Positions 31,603-41,047 of a DNA stretch of 42,648 nt are shown piece by piece. Under the pieces are notes generated by a model. The model had not been told where the DNA came from, made no database searches, and worked only from the letters and a program-made list of their open reading frames with translations. The DNA is taken from NCBI GenBank assembly GCA_000226015.1, contig JH153375.1, positions 54,360-97,007 of the forward strand, read 5' to 3'. Positions within the stretch are counted from its first letter, which is position 1, and each line of letters opens with the position of its first letter. This DNA is from Mnemiopsis leidyi (taxonomy: Eukaryota > Ctenophora > Tentaculata > Lobata > Bolinopsidae). The position numbers were made by a program, and so were the translations under genes.

Positions 31603-33678
31603 CTACTCAGACATACTTTCAACAAGATTATCTGACGAGTCCGGACATAGACGAGCTAGTTCACTGAGATTGCAACCCAGGATTTCCGCGTGTTTCAAAG
31701 TTAAATGTGACAAATTCTCAGTTGCAATCTCGAGAGTCACGCCGTGCGATATGTTCAAATATTGACTGCGTTCTTCGTTAGAGTCCTTCGGTTTGATCGT
31801 CAAAAATGTTAAAAACGATCGCCTGTATTTGTCCACTTCCTTGCGTTTTCTAAATTGTACATCGATGTCCCCACATTGTGACGCTTTTTCCAACAAAATG
31901 TTAGCAAATCGCCAGTCCGGGCTGATTTCATACGGCTGAAAGTTAGATTGTCCCATCAGAAAAATGTGCGTCCCACTCATCAGGGTAAAAAATTTTAGTT
32001 GTTATACCAAAGAGAGGTGAGTTTTATTCAAGTTATAACATAGCAACGATTTCAGATGAGTAGGTTCGTTCAAAATGTTATGAGTATGTAAGTTGATATC
32101 AGTTTAAACAAAAGATGTAGAAACTTACAAGAGGAAATTCGTCAGATTTTTCTTCAACTAAGACTTGGCTTTCAGACAGCTGCTTCTGCATATCCTCCAA
32201 ATTAGGTAGATTGTTAATATCAACCGGGGCAAAGCAGGCAGCATGACTCGTCCTAAAGCTGTCGTACTCAGAGATGATCCTGCTCTTAATAGTCCCTTGG
32301 AACTCGTCCAAATCCGCGTACTGATAGTCCGGTACAAACTCTTCCTCTTCTTCCTCTGTCTTCACCTCTTCCACTTCTTCCTCCGCCTCATCTATCTCTT
32401 CATCCTCATTCGGGTTTTCGCCAGCGTACACAGGTCGCAATTCAGCATATATCTTTTTGGAGCAATCTAGTTTAGCAAGTTTCTTGGTCGAGCCGCGTCC
32501 TTGTTGAGTGTAAGATCCAACACAGACCGCCATTAGAAAATCGTCCTTGTTTCCACCAGGCGACTCTAGTACTTGAAATGAGGGCTGCGCTAGTTTGTGT
32601 CGCTGTGTAAACTCCTGAAAATTACAATCGGTAAAATGTGAAAACATTTTAAAGCATCATAGCAACATTGAGGAATGAGATAAATCATAAGAGCTTGAAC
32701 CAAAAATTAAAATTCCATGCTTATCACTTTCTTACATAAAGTAAAGTTACAGCGTTCTTTTTGATCTTGTTGCCGGATCCTATAACACGAGATTGAGAAA
32801 GCTTCTGAGCCGTGATTTTCTCTATTTCTGTTACTATATCGTGTGCTGCATTGTTTTTAGCTTCCTGCTTTGTTCTGCCAGTTCCAACCTTTTTCTGGGA
32901 TGAGAATAGAATAGATTTGACAACTTTCGGTTGAGTATAGTTCAGTATAAATTGAACAACTTTTCAAAATAGACTCGAATTTATCTTCGGTTATAAGAAA
33001 CTATCGCCGAAATTGGAAGAAGACAGATGTAACCTTGGCCTGAATAGCAAGTAGCAACACTAAAGTAAAAGTAAATATAACATATAACAGTTCTAAATGT
33101 AACAACTAAATGTAACAGTTCTAAATGTAACAACTAAATGTAACAACTAAATGAAACAACTAAATGAAACAACTAAATGTAACAACTAAATGTAACAACT
33201 GTCTGTAACAACTGAATGTAACAATTTAATGTAACAACTGAATGTAAGAACTAAATGTAACAACTAAATGTAACAACTAAATGTAAGAACTAAATGTAAC
33301 AACTGAATGTAACAACTAAATGTAACAACTAAATGTAAATACTAATTGTAACAACTGAATGTAACAACTAGATGTAACAACTACATGTAACAACTAAATG
33401 TAACGACTAGATGTAACAACTAAATGAAACAATTAGATGTAACAACTGACTGTAACAACTAAATGTAACAACTAAATGTAACAACTAAATGTAACAACTA
33501 AATGTAACAACTCACATACAATGTCCAGGTCGGGAACACCTAGAGTGATGGTGTAGCGCACCCCAGTGGGAGTGTCCCCTGACACACATGACACTACTTT
33601 AGCTAGAGATAGTCCTTCTCTCGTTAAATGTTTGTTAAGTTCGCCGAGGTAGTGCCCCTCTTCGCCATCCTCTGTCAT
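31603..33678 (-). CDS. Double-stranded-RNA-binding protein (two or three dsRBDs)
   Basis: Four minus-strand exons, 33678-33520, 32894-32736, 32614-32129 and 31935-31603, all join in phase 0, giving 378 aa. dsRBD1 (residues about 9-75) begins YLGELNKHLTREGLSLAK and ends with the helix GRTKQEAKNNAAHDIV, split by the first intron. dsRBD2 (about 100-165) ends GSTKKLAKLDCSKKIYAEL; the KKxAK lysines are the usual RNA-contact residues. An acidic linker (about 174-197, mostly Glu) follows. Residues about 270-350 fit a degenerate third dsRBD lacking the basic motif, perhaps for protein contacts. The order recalls PRKRA/TARBP2-type RNA-silencing or RNA-sensing partners, but I cannot assign an orthologue. 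A consensus acceptor (AGTGAGCCCAG) ends 9 bases before the ATG, so the leader is spliced. It lies head-to-tail downstream of the module-repeat genes. Confidence 0.88.
33094..33512. repeat. 13-bp minisatellite, about 32 copies
   Basis: Copies of AACTAAATGTAAC with substitutions (CTGAATG, CTAGATG, GTAAG for GTAAC) fill most of the first intron of the dsRNA-binding gene, beginning about 8 bases after the donor GT at 33519-33518. Confidence 0.97.
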
Positions 33679-33687
33679 ACAGCCTTC

Positions 33688-34299
33688 CTGGGCTCACTAA
33701 GGGGTTAGAATATACCGACACTTTGCAATTTATTGATTGATGCGTAAATATTTATCAATTGTTTGGGAACTTTTTGCCAACTGAATCTTTGTTGCTCAGC
33801 ACTGAACAGGCTGCTATAGTGTATGACAATTTAACAATTATTGTGATTTTGTGAATACATCTAAGAAAACACGAGATATGAAAAAGCCATACATTAGAAC
33901 TTTTCTAAAAAAAGAATTATGTTTTACTTCATTTTTCGATGAAATTAAATAATCAGCATGCGTTTTTTGAATCTTTTGATAATTTAAACATTAAAGAAAC
34001 GATAAATTTTGATGAGTCATAGATTAGAACGTATTGTTTTAAAAATTCTTATAGTATGATAATAAATTTGCATGTTAAACTTTTTGCATTAAACCACTAT
34101 ATACAACTTCTAACAATTTAAAATTATCGCAAGAAATTAAAAAGTGACAGAAAAACTTAAAGGCTGATTTCCTAACAAAACAATAATTAGGCGATCAACA
34201 TACATACCAATCAAATTCTCACCACTTGATACCATCCACATTCTTAGTTATTTAAACAGTCAACATTCAATAATCCCAGTCACAGTTTGCTCAAGGTAA
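33688..34299. other. Intergenic AT-rich spacer
   Basis: Between the dsRNA-binding gene's acceptor and the stop of the next gene upstream. Very AT-rich; no exon, repeat or clear AATAAA on the minus strand was seen. Confidence 0.5.
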
Positions 34300-35874
34300 C
34301 TATTTCTTATTCTTCTTATCTTTACCTCCTCCTCCGAAGAAAATAGCCGCAGCTACTCCAGCTAGAGCTACTCCAGCTACAGCCGCTCCAGCTGCTATCG
34401 GTGCTACCATATCGAAGAAAGATTCTTCCTTTTCTTCCTGAGCAAGTGAAGAGGACGGTTCACTAGAAGAAGCGGCTTCTTGCCTCATAGAAGATGACAT
34501 TGAGTGTTGTTGCCTTGCTTGAGAAGATGAAGAAGATTGTGTACTTCTAGAGGCACTAGACGCCAGAGATGATGAGGAAGGAAGAGAGGAAGATTGACGA
34601 CTGGAGCTGAGACTGTGCTGAGCAGAGTGTGTAACTTTGCTGTTGTTATCTCCCGACGGAATGGCATCAGTGGCATCAACAAACTTATCCCTTGAATCGT
34701 CGTCATTATCTTCATCTTTAAGTACTGCTACTCCACTGGAAATTAATGGTATTACTTACTCAAACGCGAAGGGGACAATATGTATGTGTTATCGTATGAC
34801 TAAGCAAAACCTTATAAGCCCTTTAAAGTTACAACCTATCTTATAATTCAAAAGGCGTGACTCCGTACCGTAGTTGTAAAATGAACCAGCAATGGCCCTT
34901 CCTTGGGATTGGATGGCTGAAACACAGTAACAAACCTTGATACAAGTTGAAGTGCAGTCGCCTCCCCAACTTTCCGGTTTTTCACCACATCGAAGTAGAC
35001 TCCCTCCTTCTTGGTGATGATGTACGGGATCTTTCCAACAACGATTCTTCCTAGACCTCTGTAGAGATGTGCTGCTAGAAAATCAATAAATATTCTTAAG
35101 AGGCCGCTAATAGCAATTATAACACATGATTTTCAAATCCTCAGAAATTGTAAAGTGTGAACTGGAGCGCTCAAGATTCCACTATATACTAGTCTATCTT
35201 TTGTACCACCGCGAAAAAGGAAATGTAAAAACAAACTTACATCTCGACAAGAGTATTAGCATCAGCCTCACAGAGAAACCTGTCAGTTTCTGTGTTGTAG
35301 AAACATTCCCAATACTTGGATTCGGGGTCGTGTAGGATAACACTGCAGCTAGAAGTCGGGATTTTACCAATCACGATCTTCCCTAGCCCTCTGAAACGTA
35401 GTAAGTGTCATGGCGAGCATGATTACTTGATTGTCGATACAACGAGCTGCATACTGATAATAAGATTAACTTGTTAACTGTCGGTTACTTAAATTTCAAC
35501 ATTGTCGGTTATTAACAGCTAACAATCAGGTAACTTACTAACTGGTTACTTACTGGTTACTAAGACTTTGAGCATCTGAAGGTGAGATGAATTGTCTAGT
35601 GGAAGTGTTGTAGAACTGAAGGGACTCTAATTTAGAGGAGTCGTAAATTATATCGTACCTGAGAGAATGAGATTTAGAAAAATATGTTAGATTTGACAAG
35701 TGAGGTAAAGGTTCTTTGTCGAATATACCTTGTCGATCAACAAAGTAACAAAGTAAAGTAAGATCTTGTTTTTGTAGATAATCAGATAAAGTTTATATAT
35801 GAATACTGACATATATGGCTTTTTTTTCTGAGACTTCAAAAGTTAAAGTCGCTAACAACAACTTACTGACTCAT
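34300..35874 (-). CDS. Module-repeat membrane protein C (three modules, Ser-rich linker, tail anchor)
   Basis: Minus-strand exons 35874-35867, 35658-35554, 35390-35241, 35058-34936 and 34735-34300 all join in phase 2, giving 273 aa. The first coding exon holds only ATG AGT CA. Three modules of 35-50 residues follow, the last two opening GLGKIVIGKIP and GLGRIVVGKIPYIITKKEG and ending in an A-x-x-L helix (ADANTLVE, ATALQLVS). Next come an acidic patch (DEDNDDD), a long Ser-rich, probably disordered linker, and a 25-residue Ala/Val/Gly-rich hydrophobic segment (about 238-262). The C-terminus is GGGGKDKKNKK, so it looks like a tail-anchored membrane protein facing the cytosol. I do not recognise the module. 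It is a tandem paralogue of the gene at 36553-37970 with a different C-terminal exon. The tiny first exon is the least certain part. Confidence 0.8.
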
Positions 35875-36552
35875 AACTGGGTTTTATCAGCTGATCGATG
35901 ATTGTCTGTGCGTTTGTTAAGTAATCAGAAATCGTTCTATCACGATATTACATTTATGAGGAAAGGAGCTCCCTCAATGTTGTCACATGATAACGCTGAA
36001 CGATGTTTCTTATCATTCTTAAATAACAAAACTTCTAGCAAAGTTCTGTAACATAAGCAGTGATGCACAATATAGCAAAATGATTTAAGTGTTTCGAGAC
36101 AGAATCAACTAACATCTAGGCATGATCTGTTCATTGGAAAACAAGAAAAACTATGTCACTGCAATAAACTACATTAACGTTTTTGAAAATAATATTTTAT
36201 CTTACATGAAATGAATTGAGGAATGATTGTATAAATAATTAAAATCTTTATAAGTTGAGTAATATGAGTCGTCAATTGAAATGCGAACAGAACTAAAAAT
36301 GGGTCTGTTTTATTGAAATTTGAATTTATCGTAACATTAGTAACCAATTTTCATGCCAAATCTAGTACAAGCAATCCATACTAATATAGTAGTCTTAGAT
36401 TTTAAGGCCCTTGTTCAGCATAACATTCGAATAAATAACATAAATGATAAACGAAACACGCAAAAGGCATGCTCTTGCTTGTAAGTTATTAACTAGGAAA
36501 TGCTAGCTGTGTAACTACAAGAAAGTTCAAGTAGATCTAATTTAAAGAGGAG
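35875..36552. other. Spacer between module-repeat genes C and B
   Basis: 678 AT-rich bases without a recognised exon. AATAAA on the minus strand (plus-strand TTTATT at 36309-36314) is a candidate poly(A) signal for gene B, about 240 bases after its stop. The promoter of gene C should be in the left half. Confidence 0.5.
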
Positions 36553-37970
36553 TCAGGGAGAGTAGGCTGGTGGATCCTCGTAGTCCGGAAGTTTCACCTG
36601 TCCGATATCAGAATCTTCTACAAGTTCTTCATCCGACCCTTCAAGCAGTTCTTCTTCTGGACTCTCAAACATTCGTTTCTCATACTTCACTCTCAATTCT
36701 TCCTGCGCACTTCTTCTCTTTCTCTCTTTCTTCTTCTTCAGATGACGGTGTAACAGAACACCTGAAGCCACAGTCCCAACCACAGCTGCACCAGCCACAG
36801 CTAACGGCAGAGCTGTACCTATGATGGTAGTTGCAGCGATACTCTGCATTGCTGCAAACCCAGACCCAGCAGCCACACTGCCTATAGAGGACTGTATTGC
36901 AGCTGCAGCTGACCCTGCAGCGACACCTGCAGAAGTGAAACCCAAGGCAAAGGGGACTGAGGCAGCTCCAGCTGCTACTGCAGTTGTACCACCGGCAGCA
37001 GTCGCTCCTAGCAACAACCTGGTTAAAGGTTCAGATTAGGTAACCTAGCAACAACCTGGTTAAAGGTTCAGATTAGGTAACCTAGCAACAACCTGGTTAA
37101 AGGTTCAGATTAGTAAGCTAGCAACAACCTGGTTAAAGGTTGCTTGTGTCAAAGTTCTACAAGGAGATTATTAGTTAGAAGCAAGATTCACTAAATCGTT
37201 ATGCTGTGTAAAATTTGCAATTTCACTTAAGTAGTTAAATATTCAAAACTGAAACAAAACTAACTTTTCTTTGAGTTCATCTTTCTTCATCTCCCTCGCA
37301 ACCTTCTCACAATCATCGCTGGAATTAGAGGTATAGGCTCCATCTGTCTCGTTCAACACAAAACTGCTATCATCTAACACGATCTTCAAAGTCGCTATGT
37401 TACTGAAGTATACACTAAGTGTAAAACTGCCTATCGAAATTCTATAAGTCTATAGACTTTCCACGGTACTCTGGATTAATTCACTACATTTATAGTCATC
37501 AATCAAGTAATGATGAGAGAACACACGATAAAATACCTGTCAGTAAGCCTTTTAGCCTCAGTTTCACTTATACAGATACCCTTGGTAGTATCATAGAAGC
37601 GACCAGATGTTACATGAAGGAGAATGATGTAGGGAATGTGATCTCGTATCTCAAGTTTAACAACATCACTGAAAAAGGGAATTTAAAGGGTTGAAATGTG
37701 GAGAAAACTCTGAATCTGACACAGAAAAGGCGTGCTAACTATATGCCAAAATAAATTAATAACTGAAGTTCTTGTTATTGTTTAAATACAGCGGTTTACA
37801 ATAGGGAGATCTTACAATTTTAAGTACAAAAATTACAAGCTAAAGATAATCCCTAACCTTTCGACTAGTTCTGTCACAAGCCTTCCATTTAGATACTTAT
37901 TGCCCAGAGGATCAAAGAAGTCAGTAGGACCAGGACTGTTTCTACAGTACAAAACTACACGTTTTGTCAT
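36553..37970 (-). CDS. Module-repeat protein B with IFI6/IFI27-like membrane domain and PPAY tail
   Basis: Minus-strand exons 37970-37858, 37668-37537, 37402-37265 and 37018-36553 join in phase 2, giving 282 aa. An in-frame TGA directly precedes the ATG, fixing the start. Modules occupy residues 1-38 (with VVLYCRN and FFDPLGNKYL), 39-82 (IRDHIPYIILL, GRFYDTTKG, ETEAKRLTD) and 83-128 (divergent). From about 129 an Ala/Gly-rich hydrophobic domain contains GFTSAGVAAGSAAAAIQS and VAAGSGFAAMQS, matching the ISG12 (IFI6/IFI27) pattern. That family comprises interferon-induced mitochondrial or ER membrane proteins in vertebrates. After HRHLKKKKERKRR come an acidic segment and a C-terminal DPPAYSP, a PPxY motif that can bind WW domains of Nedd4-type ligases. 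The last-exon acceptor lies in a tandem repeat (37008-37142). Membrane effector function is inference. Confidence 0.85.
37008..37142. repeat. 37-bp minisatellite carrying a copied splice acceptor
   Basis: 3.7 copies with periods 37, 37 and 36. Each copy contains, on the minus strand, CCTTTAACCAG followed by GTTGTTGCTAG, that is, the acceptor and first codons of the last exon of gene B. Only the innermost copy (acceptor AG at 37020-37019) leads into the long frame; the next one out reads into TGA within 8 codons. Confidence 0.95.
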
Positions 37971-37987
37971 TCAACTACATTCACATC

Positions 37988-39073
37988 CTATTACAAAAGA
38001 TTGATACCGATTAAACAACGTCCATTATAAGCGTTTCTTAACCCAAAAGTAGGTTTTAGTTTGTTGTCGAAAAATTGTAGTAATTATGTATATCTAATTT
38101 CATAAAATATATTATATATAAAAACGGCAGCAGAATAACGACTATCTATCATCTAATCATCTATCAGCAGCACTTTTATGCATTTTTGACATAGCACTTG
38201 TTTTACTTTGGTGAATCCAACAGCCATATGGCTACAATCTAACCAGCCAAAGGATATTATAAGGCCAGCGACAGTTAATATAATTTCACCAATACCATGT
38301 ATTCACCCGAGGCTTCGCTTCTCATTTATCCCTTTGCTACTAATTTAAACCTCAATCACGGTACTTATAGCAAAATAAGTAACAAAAAGTCGGATTGTGG
38401 GTGCAATTTGTAGAGCTTAAGAGTTCAAACGAGAGGCAATTGTTCATTAAGTTCGTTCCACGGCCCTTTTACCATGTATTTTACCTTTAAATTTCGCAGA
38501 AAAGTCACAACAATTTGCATTATATTATCCAGTCATAGTAAACAACTTCATAGATTTGAACAGAACAACAATAATTAAAAAAGGCACTAAACATATCTTG
38601 CGCATCACTCAATTGCATAAATGTCATAACAATTACAACTATTATTTCATATCATTAAAATAACCCAAAGAAGAATAAACATTAAAAACTTGATCCCACA
38701 AATTTGATTGATTGAAATGATTGATTGAAAACCCCGAGGGGCACCACAATGGGCTTCTAAATCTATATTAGTATATATCTAATCATAAATTCACATAATA
38801 CACCCGTCAAGTTTATAAAACTCAAGTCATCTACGCCACTAACACACATCTACGCCACCAATGTAACTATCTGTACGTAGGTCGTCTTAACTATGACTAT
38901 TTTTAGACGATTAAACAGTCTTTAAAACAGCACCACCGCTGAAAATAATAACCATTGCAATATATTATGTTGATTCTATTTGGGTTGATTACAATCTTCA
39001 CATGATAAATTTTTAACGGCCACATTGATTTTCAAGAGCTCAATGAAAATTATTGGTTTATATCCGCACCCAC
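37988..39073. other. Spacer or intron between gene B and the 39-kb modules
   Basis: Strongly AT-rich. I searched the minus strand for a C-terminal hydrophobic exon serving the modules at 39.1-39.5 kb and saw none. A ten-base repeat (CATCTACGCCAC) occurs twice near 38830-38865. Confidence 0.5.
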
Positions 39074-39523
39074 CTATCAACCAGAGCTTTAGCTTCAGTA
39101 TCATTGATATCGATCGACCTTGCTGTATCGGAAAAACTAATTTCGGAGATGTTGAATTCAATTGGATAAGGAAGATCCATTAACTTTAGCTGGCATTTGC
39201 TCCTGCAAGATGTGCCCGAAATTGAAGAGGCTAGTACTTAGGATACAGCACTATTTAAACGATTGCAACTGTAGCTTAGGAGGTTTCATTGATATCTATA
39301 AAACATCACAATACACAGTTTACATAAGCAGAGGTAAGGCATCTAGCTATAGAAAAATAACATGCAATAAAGTTCATAAAATTATGCATACTTACCAGAC
39401 GCACTTACCGCTGCAAACGATCACCAGCAATGTTTTTAGGGATGAACTCCTTTTCCTTGATGTCAAAGAAGTGGGATGGTCCGTGATTTCGAGAGCAGTA
39501 TATGATAACTCTTTCCTGCTTGT
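39074..39523 (-). CDS. Module-repeat gene A, partial (two module exons)
   Basis: Exon 39523-39409 encodes ERVIIYCSRNHGPSHFFD and matches the first module of gene B (RVVLYCRN..GPTDFFD). Exon 39202-39074 encodes LMDLPYPIEF and NDTEAKALVD, matching gene B's second module (IRDHIPYIIL, SETEAKRLTD). Both donors are phase 2 (GTAAGTG, GTGGGTG) and the acceptor at 39202 is phase 2, as in the other genes. The acceptor at 39523 would be phase 1 and no start codon is visible in that exon, so a further 5' exon is needed. No C-terminal exon was found before gene B. It could be a third gene that lost its tail, or an alternative 5' end splicing into gene B's second exon at 37668, which would keep frame. Confidence 0.65.
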
Positions 39524-39660
39524 CTGTGAGTGAATGGACTGATAATTTTAAGGGATATAGTATATTGAGCTAAAATGAATTGAAGGAAAGTGGATAACAG
39601 CAGGAAGAAGCCAAGAGATAAATTTGATGACTTAAATTATCAAAGTATCATCTATGAAAT

Positions 39661-40135
39661 GGGGTCGTTCACATATGACGTCAGCAAATTTTCGGTAATT
39701 TTTACCCCCCTCCCCCCCTCCGTCATCATTCATCATCATGATAAACCCCCCCCCCCCCTAAATGTCAGAGGTAAATCACCATGATGACATCATCACAGTC
39801 GGAACCCTCCCCCCCTACTTCATGTCAAAAAAACTTCATTTTCGGTGTTTTAATTTGCAGTCATTTTTGAAATTTTTATACTAAGTCAATGAAAACACAG
39901 TTTTTCATCAGATTTTTGAATCAGAATTTTACTTGAAAATTTTCCTTCTGATTTTGTAAAATTCTGATAAAAATTTTCAAAAGAAATCAAAAAATTTCAA
40001 AAACATCATATAAATCCTAAAAATTTTTGATGACATCATCATTGGCCAAACCCCCCCTCCCCCCTCGTCATCGATCATCATCATTTGGAAACCCCCCTCC
40101 CCCCCTAGGTGATGACGTCATATGTGAACGACCCC
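39661..40135. mobile_element. 475-bp TIR element with poly-C tracts
   Basis: Both ends carry the inverted repeat GGGGTCGTTCACATATGACG followed by TCA (39661-39683; 40113-40135). Inside each end are C-runs such as CCCCCCTCCCCCCC mixed with TCATCATCAT words, and the middle is A/T-rich. There is no coding frame. The superfamily is uncertain; the flanks do not show a clear target duplication. Confidence 0.8.
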
Positions 40136-40239
40136 TAATGACCCATAACATTTCAATTTAATGTTGCATGTTTTAAATCTTCAAAAACAATTCCCTTAGC
40201 CAAATGTCCTAAAATCTGAGTTGAACGGAAGGTATTCAA

Positions 40240-41047
40240 ATGCTGAACGGACGCTACATCAATATGGCATTTGACGCTGTCGCTGAGAGGATTAAGAAGT
40301 TCAATGAAAACGTAAGTAGCTGTTATGTGTTTATGTCACTTTATCATTATGTTCAATGAGCTTAAATTTTCCGGAATGGGAGCCCGCACCTTGTTCCAAT
40401 GTTCTATATCATAATTTATGTTTTACGATAGTATGTTTTTACCATAACTTCAACCTGCAAAAGCATGAGCATAATGTTGAGCTACCATTCAAACCATTGA
40501 TGCTATTTTACGCAGTATGAACTCCAAACTTTAATTCCATTACTAAATTACATCCAAGAATAAAGACTTTCAGACTTTTAAGACTTTCAGAAGGTTTTTG
40601 CCTTTCTAAACTTTTTCGCCTGGGGCGGGCTATATTTGTTCAAGTATTTGCATGCACAGTGCACACAAACGTAAAACGAGTGGGCACTGGGCGACTGTTA
40701 CCAATAGTGTTTTTTTAATTGACAACCAAGCTGATTGCTCTTGGCAAGACGAAAGTTTGCCACTTGTTATTTCCTTGGACTTTTCACCTTTCCAAATGCC
40801 ATTGTTATCGTAATTATAATTCCATTACATGACGTGCCTAAAATGATTGCAGGTCACTCATCCTTACAACAGACTTGTATCGCTCATATATTCCCAGATA
40901 GTCATAGAGGTCGGTCCAGACTGCTTCTCAGCACTCGATGTTATCTTCCAACTCGAAACAACATCGGATTTTACCTTACAGGAGGCAGTCAAATCGTCTG
41001 ACTTGATCAATGACGTCCCAACTTCCGCGTTTGAGAGGCCTCTGTAA
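40240..41047 (+). CDS. Small two-exon protein of unknown family
   Basis: Exons 40240-40311 and 40853-41047 join in phase 0 (donor GTAAGTAG; acceptor AAAATGATTGCAG), giving 88 aa. A TGA lies five codons upstream of the ATG, though a small upstream exon joining at the AG before GTATTCAAATG is possible. The order FDAVAERIKKFNEN, a helix, then YSQIVIEVG and CFSALDVIFQL faintly recalls stefin/cystatin (helix, then a Q-x-V-x-x-G-like turn and beta strands). The match is weak and cysteine-protease inhibition should not be assumed. No signal peptide is seen. The gene diverges from the module-repeat genes. Confidence 0.55.

Noticed and set aside
36570..37039. Plus-strand frames opposite the IFI27-like exon
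   Set aside because: Mirror of a low-complexity Ala/Gly coding exon on the minus strand.
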